DNA of 64,000 nt from Collinsella aerofaciens (GTDB taxonomy: Bacteria; Actinomycetota; Coriobacteriia; Coriobacteriales; Coriobacteriaceae), in assembly GCA_905213325.1 (NCBI GenBank), contig CAJMHW010000002.1, positions 57,547 through 121,546 of the forward strand, in the 5' to 3' direction. Each line of letters begins with the position of its first letter. The first letter of the stretch is position 1. This document shows, piece by piece, positions 35,423 through 44,472 of this stretch. The notes beneath the pieces are model-generated. The model made no database searches and was not told the origin of the DNA. It was given only the letters and a program-made list of their open reading frames with translations. The translations under genes and the position numbers were made by a program.

Positions 35423-37669
35423 ATGACACTCGTATCCAAGACCTTTGAGCTGTACGGCAAGACCTACACCTTTGAGTCGGGCGAGCTTGCCAAGCAGGCC
35501 ACCGGCGCCTGCCTGGTCAAGCAGGGTGACACCACGATGCTCGACACCGTGGTCGTCTCCAAGGAGCGTAAGAACTACGACTTCTTCCCGCTGACCGTCG
35601 ACTTCAACGAGAAGATGTACGCCGCCGGCCGCATCCCGGGTGGCTACCTCAAGCGTGAGGGCCGTCCCAGTGAGAAGGCTACGCTCACCGCGCGCATGAT
35701 CGACCGTCCGATTCGCCCGAGCTTCCCGGATGGCTTCCGCAACGAGGTGCACATCGTCGCCACCTCGCTCGTCGCCGACCAGGTCAACCCCTTCGACGTC
35801 ATCAACGTCATGGGTGCTTCTCTGGCCATGACGCTCGGCGGCGTGCCCTTCGAGGGTCCGCTTGCCTGCGTGCGCATCGGCCGTAACGTGGAGACCGGCG
35901 AGTTTATCGTCAACCCCACCTACGAGGAGCGCGAGAACTCCGATCTGGACCTGGAGCTGGGCGGCTCTGCCGACTTCATCTCGATGGTCGAGGCCGGCGC
36001 CGAGGAGATCTCCGAGGACGACATGCTCGCCGCCATGAAGTTTGGCCAGGAGGCCCTTGCTGCTTTCTGCCAGGCTCAGGACGAGTTCGTTGCCGAGTGG
36101 GAGCAGGTCAACGGCCCCATCGTCAAGAAGGAGTACCCGCTCGACCAGCCCGTCGAGGAGGTCCAGGAGCGCATCTTCGCCCACTACGACGAGATGGCAG
36201 CCGCCCTTCGCGACGCCGACAAGCTCTCCCGTATCGGCAAGGTCGAGGCTCTGAAGGAGTCCATCCGTGCCGAGTTTACCGAGCAGGAGCAGGCCGCTTG
36301 GGAGCGCGAGATCCCCGTGGCGCTCAAGAAGCTCGAGAAGAAGGCCATGCGCACCATGGTCGTCGAGACCGGTGAGCGCGTCGACGGCCGTGCCGCCGAC
36401 GAGATCCGTCCCATCATGGTGAAGGACAACTACCTGCCGCTCGTTCACGGCTCCGGCCTGTTCCAGCGTGGCCAGACCCAGGTGCTCTCCGTCCTGTCGC
36501 TCGGCATGCTCAACGAGGGCCAGCGTCTGGATACCATCGAGCCCACCGAGGGCAAGCGCTACATGCACCACTACAACTTCCCGCCTTTCTGCACCGGCGA
36601 GACCGGCCGCATGGGCAGCCCCAAGCGCCGCGAGATCGGCCATGGCAATCTGGCCGAGCGCGCTCTGCTTCCGGTGCTTCCCGACGAGAACGAGTTCCCC
36701 TACGCCATCCGCGTCGTCTCCGAGGTCATGGAGTCCAACGGCTCCTCTTCGATGGCTTCGACCTGCGGCTCCACGCTCGCCCTTATGGACGGCGGCGTGC
36801 CCATTAAGCGCCCGGTCTCCGGTATCGCCATGGGCCTGATCCAGGAGGAGGGCAAGACCGTGGTCCTGTCCGACATCCAGGGTCTCGAGGACTTCCTGGG
36901 CGACATGGACTTTAAGGTCACCGGCACCACCGAGGGCATCACCGCCCTGCAGATGGACAACAAGGCCACCGGCCTCACCTTCGACATCCTGGCCCGCGCT
37001 CTGCAGCAGGCCAAGGAGGGTCGCGCCTTCATCCTGCAGAAGATGCTCGATGTGATCCCCGAGCCGCGCCACACCACGCGCAGCACCGCTCCGCGCATCG
37101 TCTCCATCCAGGTTCCGACCGACAAGATCCGCGACGTCATCGGTTCCGGCGGTAAGGTCATCCGCGGTATCCAGGATGAGACCGGCGCTTCGGTCGACAT
37201 CCAGGAGGACGGCACCGTCTTTGTCGGCGGCACCGGCGAGTCCGTGGACCAGGCTGTCGAGCGCATCAAGCTCATCATCAAGGTTCCCGAGCCGGGCGAG
37301 GAGTACACCGGTCGCGTGGTCTCCATCCAGCCCTTCGGCGCCTTCGTCAACCTGCTGCCCGGTAAGGACGGCCTGCTGCACATCTCTCGCGTCGCCAAGG
37401 GCCGCGTGGAGAAGGTCGAGGACGTCCTCAACGTGGGCGACGAGGTCAAGGTCGTCGTCATCGAGGTTGACGATCGCGGCAAGATCTCGCTCGATCGTCT
37501 TGACAAGCCCGAGGCCCCGGCTCGCGCCGAGGGTGCTTCCGAGGGCGACGGCGAGCACTTCCAGCGCCGTGAGCGTCCGCGTCGCGAGCGCTCCGAGCGC
37601 AGCGACCGTCCGCGCCGTCCCGGCGACAACGGAGGCCGCAAGCCCCGCCGTCACCACGACGCCGAGTAA
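35423..37669 (+). CDS. pnp: Polyribonucleotide nucleotidyltransferase (PNPase)
   Basis: Phosphorolytic 3'-to-5' exoribonuclease, a trimer central to mRNA decay. 748 aa: two RNase PH domains separated by a helical domain, then KH (VIGSGGKVIRGIQDETGASVDI) and S1 (YTGRVVSIQPFGAFVNLLPGKDGLLHIS). The last ~45 residues form an Arg/Glu/Asp-rich disordered tail, typical of actinobacterial PNPase. AAAGGAG precedes ATG 35423. Confidence 0.97.
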   Translation: MTLVSKTFELYGKTYTFESGELAKQATGACLVKQGDTTMLDTVVVSKERKNYDFFPLTVDFNEKMYAAGRIPGGYLKREGRPSEKATLTARMIDRPIRPSFPDGFRNEVHIVATSLVADQVNPFDVINVMGASLAMTLGGVPFEGPLACVRIGRNVETGEFIVNPTYEERENSDLDLELGGSADFISMVEAGAEEISEDDMLAAMKFGQEALAAFCQAQDEFVAEWEQVNGPIVKKEYPLDQPVEEVQERIFAHYDEMAAALRDADKLSRIGKVEALKESIRAEFTEQEQAAWEREIPVALKKLEKKAMRTMVVETGERVDGRAADEIRPIMVKDNYLPLVHGSGLFQRGQTQVLSVLSLGMLNEGQRLDTIEPTEGKRYMHHYNFPPFCTGETGRMGSPKRREIGHGNLAERALLPVLPDENEFPYAIRVVSEVMESNGSSSMASTCGSTLALMDGGVPIKRPVSGIAMGLIQEEGKTVVLSDIQGLEDFLGDMDFKVTGTTEGITALQMDNKATGLTFDILARALQQAKEGRAFILQKMLDVIPEPRHTTRSTAPRIVSIQVPTDKIRDVIGSGGKVIRGIQDETGASVDIQEDGTVFVGGTGESVDQAVERIKLIIKVPEPGEEYTGRVVSIQPFGAFVNLLPGKDGLLHISRVAKGRVEKVEDVLNVGDEVKVVVIEVDDRGKISLDRLDKPEAPARAEGASEGDGEHFQRRERPRRERSERSDRPRRPGDNGGRKPRRHHDAE

Positions 37670-37692
37670 CAGCTAAACATAAGCAGCTCAAC

Positions 37693-37722
37693 AAGGGCGA
37701 CTCCTAAGGGGGTCGCCCTTTT
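37693..37722 (+). terminator. Terminator after pnp
   Basis: AAGGGCGACTCC (37693-37704) pairs with GGGGTCGCCCTT (37709-37720, one G-T pair), loop TAAG, followed by TTTT. Confidence 0.9.
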
Positions 37723-37745
37723 GCTTGCGCCCGGGAGGGACGCAT

Positions 37746-37811
37746 ATGAAGTTTCCTGCTCTACGGGAAACCGTCGGGATGGACCAGTTCAGATGGGGCT
37801 TTGATGCATGA
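37746..37811 (+). CDS. Possible 21-aa small ORF in the rnj leader
   Basis: ATG-AAG-TTT-CCT start with GGGAGGGA ending five bases upstream; stop TGA at 37809-37811. The encoded peptide has no recognisable family. It lies between the pnp terminator and the rnj gene. Only the strong ribosome site argues for it. Confidence 0.22.
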   Translation: MKFPALRETVGMDQFRWGFDA

Positions 37812-37852
37812 GTGGTCTGTTGTTGTGCAAATGGGTATCATACTGTGGTTAT

Positions 37853-37872
37853 TGCATCGACTCTGCGATGCA
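37853..37872 (+). other. Stem-loop in the rnj 5' region
   Basis: TGCATCG (37853-37859) pairs with CGATGCA (37866-37872), 6-nt loop, about 90 nt before rnj. It is not followed by T and is probably not a terminator. Confidence 0.4.
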
Positions 37873-37960
37873 TGTTTGTACGTTCCCGGCGGTCGGTTTG
37901 CCAGAAGCGCCCCGTCGGTTGTTCCAGACCCGTTTCGAAGAAAGGAAACCACACTAACCT

Positions 37961-39631
37961 ATGGCAGCTAAAAAATCATCTCCCTTGAAGATCATTCCGC
38001 TCGGCGGCCTTGACGGCATCGGCAAGAACATGACGGTCTTCGAATGCGGCGACGACATGGTGCTCGTTGACGCTGGCCTCATGTTCCCCGACGATTCCCA
38101 GCCCGGTATTGACCTGGTGCTTCCCGACTACACCTATGTTCTGGAGAACGAGGAGAAGCTCCGCGGTATCGTCGTCACCCACGGCCACGAGGACCACACC
38201 GGTTCGCTTCCGTATCTGCTGCAGGACCTCAACAACAAGGTGCCCATCTTCTCGAGCAAGCTGACGCTTGGCTTTATCGAAGGCAAGCTTTCTGAGTTCC
38301 GCATCCGCGCACCCAAGTTCCGCGAGGTTAAGGGCGGCAGCCATGTCAACCTCGGCGGCATCTCGCTCGACTTCTTCTCGATGACGCACTCCATCCCCGG
38401 CGCTCTGGGCGTGTTCATTCGCACCAATCAGGGCACCGTTATGCACACTGGCGACTTTAAGCTCGACCAGACGCCCATCGATGGTGTCACGCCCGACTAT
38501 GCCGCTATCAGCCGCTTTGCCAAGCAGGGCATCGACCTGTTGCTGTCCGACTCCACCAATGCCACGGTTCCCGGCTTTACCAAGTCCGAGGCCGAGGTTG
38601 GTCCCAACCTACTGCATGCCATCAAGAACGCCCCGGGTCGCGTGTTCGTCGCTTCGTTCTCGAGCCATATCCATCGTTTGCAGCAGATCTGCGATGCCGC
38701 CCGCAAGTGCGGCCGTAAGGTCGTTGTGACCGGTCGCTCCATGCTCACCAACACCCGCGTCGCGCGCGAGCTGGGCTACCTCAACATCGACGATGCCGAT
38801 ATCATCGATGCCTTCGATATCGATAACCTGCCCGACGACAAGATCGTCGTCATGTGCACCGGTTCGCAGGGCGAGCCGCTGTCGGCCCTGTCCCGCATGG
38901 CCAATGGCGAGCACAAGACGCTCTCTATCCACGAGGGCGATACCGTCATCCTCTCGGCAACTCCCGTTCCCGGCAACGAGAAAGCCGTTCAGCAGGTCGT
39001 CAACAGCTTGGCCAAGCTCGGCTGCGACGTGTGGGATAAGAACCGTGCTCTTGTCCACGTCTCGGGCCACGGCAGCCAGGAGGAGCTTAAGCTCCTGATG
39101 GCCATGGCCAAGCCCACGTACTTTATGCCGGTTCACGGTGAGGCCGTGCATCTGCGCGCCCATGCCCAGCTGGCCCGCAAGATGGGCATCAAGGATGATC
39201 ACATCTTTATCCTCGATAACGGCGACACGCTCGAGATGCGCGGTGGTATCGTCAAGCGTGGTACGCCCGTCGAGTCCGGCGTCGTCTACGTCGACGGCCT
39301 GCGTATCGGCGATACCGACCCCATCGTCCTGCGCGATCGCCAGAAGCTCGCCAATGACGGTATGGTCACGGCCGTCGCCATCGTCTCGCTCAAGCACAAG
39401 AAGATTGAGGCCATCGAGTTCTCGGGCCGCGGCGTCTCGTTTGCCATCGACGACCAGTTCTCCGAGGATGCCTCCGCGTCTATTATGAAGACGATTGAGA
39501 AGGGCAAGTTCAGCTTTACGAGCAGCGGTTCCGATGCCATTCGCAAGGCCGTGCGCGACTCGCTCTCTAACTTTATCTGGAGTCGTACGCGCACTCGTCC
39601 GATGATCATCCCGGTCGTCATGGAGGTTTAG
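37961..39631 (+). CDS. rnj: Ribonuclease J
   Basis: Metallo-beta-lactamase/beta-CASP RNase with endonuclease and 5'-to-3' exonuclease activity, a main mRNA-decay enzyme where RNase E is absent. 556 aa. Metal motif HGHEDH at residues 74-79, GDFKLDQTP, the beta-CASP region with SDSTNATVPG, and HVSGHGSQEELKL near the C terminus. ATG 37961; AAAGGA is about 14 nt upstream, a long spacer. Stop is one base from the ftsK TTG. Confidence 0.95.
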   Translation: MAAKKSSPLKIIPLGGLDGIGKNMTVFECGDDMVLVDAGLMFPDDSQPGIDLVLPDYTYVLENEEKLRGIVVTHGHEDHTGSLPYLLQDLNNKVPIFSSKLTLGFIEGKLSEFRIRAPKFREVKGGSHVNLGGISLDFFSMTHSIPGALGVFIRTNQGTVMHTGDFKLDQTPIDGVTPDYAAISRFAKQGIDLLLSDSTNATVPGFTKSEAEVGPNLLHAIKNAPGRVFVASFSSHIHRLQQICDAARKCGRKVVVTGRSMLTNTRVARELGYLNIDDADIIDAFDIDNLPDDKIVVMCTGSQGEPLSALSRMANGEHKTLSIHEGDTVILSATPVPGNEKAVQQVVNSLAKLGCDVWDKNRALVHVSGHGSQEELKLLMAMAKPTYFMPVHGEAVHLRAHAQLARKMGIKDDHIFILDNGDTLEMRGGIVKRGTPVESGVVYVDGLRIGDTDPIVLRDRQKLANDGMVTAVAIVSLKHKKIEAIEFSGRGVSFAIDDQFSEDASASIMKTIEKGKFSFTSSGSDAIRKAVRDSLSNFIWSRTRTRPMIIPVVMEV

Positions 39632-39632
39632 T

Positions 39633-42410
39633 TTGGCGCGCGGATCTGCACAAAACGCCAAAGGCAATAAAGCCAACAACCAACCGGCATCTGCTAAGGG
39701 TGCCGGTTCCCATCTTCGTGCCAATAAGGGCCACGAGACCGACTTCGACGATTTTGAGCCCCTGGTCGAGCCCTCGGCCAACCGCGATATCGCCGGCGTG
39801 GTCATCGCCGTTTTGGCGATTGCGTCCTTCATTGCCGTGATTTCGCCGGCGACTGCACCCGTTACGGCTGCGGTTGCCGGTTTCTACCACCTGGGCTTTG
39901 GTCTGGGCGCCTACGTGCTGCCGATCGTTATTTTGCTGTTTGCCGCCACGCTCTTTTTAGGCGAGGACTCGCCGCTCAACGTGCGCTCTGTTGCGGGCGG
40001 AGCCGTGGTCTTTATCGCCGTCGTCTCCATTCTTTCGCTGATGGTGCCGGGTACGAGTGTCTCGTGTGACCTTATGTTCACGCCGCAAAATTTGTCCGCC
40101 TCGGGTGGCTACATCGGTGCGTTTATTGCGAGTGCGCTGCAGAATGCCCTGGGTAAGCCTATCGCGATGGTAGTCCTGTTGGGCCTTGTCGTCGTGGGCT
40201 TGGTCATCATCGGCTTTTCGGTGGGTGGCGTGCTGCGCTCTGCTCGCGACCGTGCGGCCGATTTTGCCGAGCGCCGTCGTGCCGATGTCAACGCCAGCCC
40301 GTGGGGTGACGACGAAGCCCTGTCGGTGCCCGGCGTTGCCCGTCCGCACCTGAGCATTCTTCGTCAAAAGGGCTCCGATGCTGCCGTGACCACGGTCATG
40401 GGCAACGATGTGGACCCGGTTTTGGACGATGACGACGAGGACGAGAATCCGTTTGTCGACGTGTCTGAGGCCGTGGAGGCCGAGCGGGCCAAGACAACGC
40501 TGTTGCCGCGCCGCCATGCCAAGAAGGGCAAGGCTGCGCCCAAACTCAATACGAGTGAGCCCGACCCGTCTTGGTCCGAGAGCGAGATTGAGCTCACCGA
40601 GGGTGATGACGAGGACGACGAGGCTCCGATTGAGACCGCAAAGACAACTTTGCTGCCGCGTCGCCATGCAAAGCGCGACCAGGTAACCGGTCAGCTTTCG
40701 ATGGAAGACGACCCCGATAAGATCGACGAGTCCGAGCCGCCGTTTGCCGTGAATCCTGTCTCGGCAGCACCTCAGATCCCCGACTTCTTGAAGCATCCCA
40801 AGGTTGCCGATGCGCCTGCCTTGAGTGCTGTCGAATCGGCTGCGGCCAGCGATGGGGGAACGGACGGCGGCGCCGCAGATAACGAGGGCGAAGAAGAGGA
40901 CGGCCTCAAACTTCCGCCACTTGAGATTCTGCATGCCAACCCGCAGTCGGCTTCCGCTGCGTCTTCGGACAAGGAGCTGGAGCAAACTGCCGAGTCGCTG
41001 CAGTCGACCCTGCTTGAGTTTGGCCGCAGCGCCCGCGTGGTCGGCTGGATCGCCGGCCCCACGGTGACGACCTTTAAGCTGCAACCTGGCGAGGGCGAGC
41101 GCGTGAGCAAGATTTCGAGCCTCGAGGACGATATCGCGCTTTCGCTCGCAGCTCAGTCGGTTCGTATCTTTGCCCCGATCCCCGGCACGTCGCTCGTGGG
41201 TATCGAGATCCCCAATCGCAAGCGCCAGAACGTCAACCTGGGCGACGTGCTGCCCTATGTGAAGGGCGGTCCGCTCGAGCTGGCCATCGGTCGCGATGCC
41301 GAGGGTACGCCGGTCGTCGCCGACCTCGCCAAGATGCCCCACCTGCTGATCGCCGGCACGACCGGTTCTGGTAAGTCGGTGATGATCAACTCCATCATCA
41401 CGACCCTGCTCATGCGCGCGCTTCCCGAGGACGTTCGCCTGATCATGGTCGACCCCAAGCGCGTCGAGCTTGCGGGCTATAACGGTCTGCCGCATCTTTA
41501 CGTGCCTGTAGTGACCGAGCCCAAGCAGGCCGCGAGCGCTCTGCAATGGGCCGTGTCCGAGATGGAGCGTCGCCTGAAGGTCTTCGAGCGTCTCAATGTA
41601 CGTAAGATCTCGACCTATAACGAAAAGCAGGCCGCCGGCGAGTTTGAACATTACGATAACCCGCCGCAAAAGATGCCCTATCTGGTCATTATCATCGACG
41701 AGCTCTCGGACCTGATGATGGTCGCCGGTAAGGATGTCGAGGCCTCGATCGTGCGTATTGCTCAGCTGGGCCGTGCCGCCGGTATCCACCTTATCGTGGC
41801 CACGCAGCGCCCGAGCTCCAACGTGGTGACGGGCCTCATTAAGGCCAACATCACCAACCGCATCGCCTTTAACGTCGCCACGGGCATCGACTCGCGCGTC
41901 ATCATCGACCAGATGGGTGCCGAAAAGCTCACCGGTTTGGGCGACATGCTGTTCTCCAAGGTCGACTGGGGCAAGCCTCGTCGTATTCAGGGCTGCTTTG
42001 TCTCGGACGATGAAATCAACGAGATTGTCGAGTTCGTCAAGTCGCAAAGCGAGCCCGACTACCATGAGGAGATCCTGTCGGCTGTGGCGCCCGCTTCCAT
42101 GTCCATGGCGGGTGGCGGCATTGTCCGCACCGGAGTTGCCGAGCCGCAAGACGATGATCCGCTCATTTGGGAAGCCGCCCATATTGTGGTGGAATCGCAG
42201 CTGGGCTCCACATCTGGCCTGCAACGCCGCCTTAAGGTTGGCTATGCGCGCGCCGGGCGTATTATGGACATGCTGGAAGAAAAGGGTGTCGTCGGCCCGC
42301 CCGACGGTTCCAAGCCGCGCGAGGTCCTGTTGGACGAGGAGGGGCTTGCCGCGCTGGAGTCTGTCGACGCCGAGATGGCACGTGAAGATCGTGAGTTTGG
42401 AGGATTCTGA
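39633..42410 (+). CDS. ftsK: DNA translocase FtsK/SpoIIIE
   Basis: Septal ATP-driven DNA pump that clears chromosomes during division. 925 aa: four membrane helices (about 50-200), an acidic linker of about 240 residues, a RecA-like motor with Walker A GTTGSGKS and Walker B IIIDELSD, and a C-terminal winged-helix gamma domain (SGLQRRLKVGYARAGRIMDML) that reads KOPS-like signals. TTG start at 39633 with GGAGGT. The linker contains two copies of AKTTLLPRRHAK at about 286 and 336. Overlaps the next start by one base (TGATG). Confidence 0.95.
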   Translation: MARGSAQNAKGNKANNQPASAKGAGSHLRANKGHETDFDDFEPLVEPSANRDIAGVVIAVLAIASFIAVISPATAPVTAAVAGFYHLGFGLGAYVLPIVILLFAATLFLGEDSPLNVRSVAGGAVVFIAVVSILSLMVPGTSVSCDLMFTPQNLSASGGYIGAFIASALQNALGKPIAMVVLLGLVVVGLVIIGFSVGGVLRSARDRAADFAERRRADVNASPWGDDEALSVPGVARPHLSILRQKGSDAAVTTVMGNDVDPVLDDDDEDENPFVDVSEAVEAERAKTTLLPRRHAKKGKAAPKLNTSEPDPSWSESEIELTEGDDEDDEAPIETAKTTLLPRRHAKRDQVTGQLSMEDDPDKIDESEPPFAVNPVSAAPQIPDFLKHPKVADAPALSAVESAAASDGGTDGGAADNEGEEEDGLKLPPLEILHANPQSASAASSDKELEQTAESLQSTLLEFGRSARVVGWIAGPTVTTFKLQPGEGERVSKISSLEDDIALSLAAQSVRIFAPIPGTSLVGIEIPNRKRQNVNLGDVLPYVKGGPLELAIGRDAEGTPVVADLAKMPHLLIAGTTGSGKSVMINSIITTLLMRALPEDVRLIMVDPKRVELAGYNGLPHLYVPVVTEPKQAASALQWAVSEMERRLKVFERLNVRKISTYNEKQAAGEFEHYDNPPQKMPYLVIIIDELSDLMMVAGKDVEASIVRIAQLGRAAGIHLIVATQRPSSNVVTGLIKANITNRIAFNVATGIDSRVIIDQMGAEKLTGLGDMLFSKVDWGKPRRIQGCFVSDDEINEIVEFVKSQSEPDYHEEILSAVAPASMSMAGGGIVRTGVAEPQDDDPLIWEAAHIVVESQLGSTSGLQRRLKVGYARAGRIMDMLEEKGVVGPPDGSKPREVLLDEEGLAALESVDAEMAREDREFGGF

Positions 42411-43921
42411 TGGCTGCACGCTTTGGTGACATGCTGCTCGAGCAGCGTCGCCGAATGGGCCTTTCCATTCAGCAGGTCGCCAACACCATCAAAATCAGGC
42501 CGCAGATCATCGAGTTTTTCGAGACCGGTAACTTTGCTTCGATGCCGCCGCGCGGCTATGCGCAGGGCATGATTTCGAGCTATGCTCGCTTTTTGGGCCT
42601 CAATCCGCGCGAGGTCGTCAATGCCTACTTTGACGACCTGATGGCATACGAACGCGAGACGTCTCAGCAGGGCGGTCGTTTTCAGGACGCCGCTGGCTAC
42701 GTCAATTCGCGCTCCTCGGTCGATAACGGGCGCTTCCTGATGGTTCAGGGCGGTCGTTCGACCCGCTATGGACAGCGTCCTCAGCAGGCCGGTTATATTA
42801 CCGAGACGGGTTCGGGCGAGGAGATTCGCTCACAGCGTGACCGGTTCCGCAGTACGCCGATGCCTGAGGACCGTGCGCTTCCCGCTGCCCGCGGCGTGGC
42901 GCGTGACCCTCGTGCCGGCTACGGCGACGGCGGCTATTCCGATCGCGGTTACCGTGGTGCCTCTACGGGACGCTCTCGCGGTGGCTATGCGGATGCCGAT
43001 ACCACGCAGGTAACGCCGCGTCTTCGCTCTCAATCACAGCCGTATGGCCAGCGCTCTTCGGCTCCGCGTTCGGTCCAGCGTGGCTATCAAGGCCGCGGTG
43101 AACTTGCGCCCCGCTCGGGTCAGCGCAGCCTTCAGGGCCAGGGCGGCTATCGCGGCCGTTCCGATAGCAATCGCGGTCGTATGCCTCAGGGAAGCGGCCG
43201 CAGCAGTTCCGGTCGTGGACGCGGCGGATCACGTACTCCTCAAAACAACGGGCTCGATCCGCGTATCGTCTACGCCGGCATCGGTGCCGTTGTGCTGCTG
43301 TTGATTGTGCTCATCGTGGTGCTTCTACGTGGCTGCGCATCTTCGGCGCCCGAGAACACGCCCGAGACGCCCACTGCTACCAAGATGACGACCAAGAAGT
43401 CTTCTAAGAAGACCGAAACGGTCGACGAGGACGATGACACCGATGAGGCGACGGATGAGTCGACTGATTCGGACGCTACCAAGACGACGGCCAAGAAGGA
43501 AGAGAACGAGGTCACGAAGGTCAAAGTCTCCGTTGCCAAGGGAAAGACCGCGTGGATTGAGGTCAAGGTTGACGGCAAGTCGGTCTATGGCGCCCAGGCG
43601 ACTGGCCCCTTTGAGCAGGAGTACACGCCCGAGTCTTCGATCGAGATCACCACGTCCAAGCCTTCCGATGTCACCGTTACCAAGAACGGTGAAAAGGTTC
43701 GTTACGATACCAAGACCTCGGGCGTGGCGCGTGTGACGATCACCGTTCCCAAGAAGGAGACGTCTGATTCCGAGAATGGTGAAAGTTCTGATGGTACCGA
43801 CACCACCGATGGTACCGATGCCACCGACGGTACCGATGCCCAGTCCACGGATGGCGCCGATACCGCAACTGACGGTCAGACACCCACCGATTCTACCGAC
43901 AATTCGTACGATAGCTACTAG
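42410..43921 (+). CDS. Membrane-anchored helix-turn-helix protein (RodZ-like)
   Basis: 503 aa. Residues 1-80 are an HTH_25/XRE domain (MGLSIQQVANTIKIRPQIIEFFETGNF, RGYAQGMISSYARFLGL) typical of RodZ. A long Arg/Gly/Ser-rich low-complexity region follows (about 90-280), then a membrane helix (IVYAGIGAVVLLLIVLIVVL) and an extracytoplasmic part with a DUF4115-like beta domain (about 375-440) and a Thr/Asp repeat tail. RodZ links MreB to wall synthesis in rods; whether that applies here is unknown. ATG 42410 overlaps the ftsK stop, so the two are co-translated. Confidence 0.75.
   Translation: MAARFGDMLLEQRRRMGLSIQQVANTIKIRPQIIEFFETGNFASMPPRGYAQGMISSYARFLGLNPREVVNAYFDDLMAYERETSQQGGRFQDAAGYVNSRSSVDNGRFLMVQGGRSTRYGQRPQQAGYITETGSGEEIRSQRDRFRSTPMPEDRALPAARGVARDPRAGYGDGGYSDRGYRGASTGRSRGGYADADTTQVTPRLRSQSQPYGQRSSAPRSVQRGYQGRGELAPRSGQRSLQGQGGYRGRSDSNRGRMPQGSGRSSSGRGRGGSRTPQNNGLDPRIVYAGIGAVVLLLIVLIVVLLRGCASSAPENTPETPTATKMTTKKSSKKTETVDEDDDTDEATDESTDSDATKTTAKKEENEVTKVKVSVAKGKTAWIEVKVDGKSVYGAQATGPFEQEYTPESSIEITTSKPSDVTVTKNGEKVRYDTKTSGVARVTITVPKKETSDSENGESSDGTDTTDGTDATDGTDAQSTDGADTATDGQTPTDSTDNSYDSY
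43790..43843 (+). repeat. 18-bp tandem repeat (3 copies) in the HTH protein gene
   Basis: Three in-frame units beginning GATGGTACCGA / GATGGTACCGA / GACGGTACCGA, encoding DGTDTT, DGTDAT, DGTDAQ near the C terminus of the membrane HTH protein. Copy number could vary between strains. Confidence 0.75.
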
Positions 43922-43947
43922 GCCGCTCGTACGCGAAAGGAAACATC

Positions 43948-44445
43948 ATGGCTAAAGATTCCAGCTTCGACGTCGTGTCCGAGGTCAACATGCAAGAGGT
44001 CGACAACGCCTTCCAGCAGACCACGCGCGAGATTTCCCAGCGCTATGACCTTAAGGATTCCGGCGCCACGATCGAGCTCTCGAAGGGCGACAAGCTCTTT
44101 ACGATCAACGCCCCGGCCGACTTTGTCTCCAAACAGATTGTTGACGTGCTGAGCTCCAAGCTCATCAAGCGCGGCATCGACCTCAAGGCTGTCTCGTGGG
44201 ATGCTCCGCAGGCGGCATCGGGTGGCACCGTGCGCGTGCTCGGCCATATCGTCGAGGGTATCGACCAGGCGACCGCCAAGAAGATCAACAAGGACATCAA
44301 GGATCAAAAGCTCAAGGTCAAGGTGACCATCGAGGCCGACAAACTGCGTGTTTCCTCTGCTTCGAAGGACGCGTTGCAGACCGTGATTCAGTTCCTGCGC
44401 GACCAGGACTACGGCCAGCCGCTGCAGTTCACCAACTACCGCTAA
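43948..44445 (+). CDS. yajQ: YajQ family nucleotide-binding protein
   Basis: 165 aa, two ferredoxin-like folds (FDVVSEVNMQEVDNAFQQTTREI... DYGQPLQFTNYR). Members bind nucleotides; one in Xanthomonas is a cyclic-di-GMP receptor. GAAAGGA precedes ATG 43948. Cellular role in this organism is unknown. Co-directional with rimO, 27 bp downstream. Confidence 0.92.
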   Translation: MAKDSSFDVVSEVNMQEVDNAFQQTTREISQRYDLKDSGATIELSKGDKLFTINAPADFVSKQIVDVLSSKLIKRGIDLKAVSWDAPQAASGGTVRVLGHIVEGIDQATAKKINKDIKDQKLKVKVTIEADKLRVSSASKDALQTVIQFLRDQDYGQPLQFTNYR

Positions 44446-44472
44446 TATCAATCGAAAGGACCGCTCTCCAAC

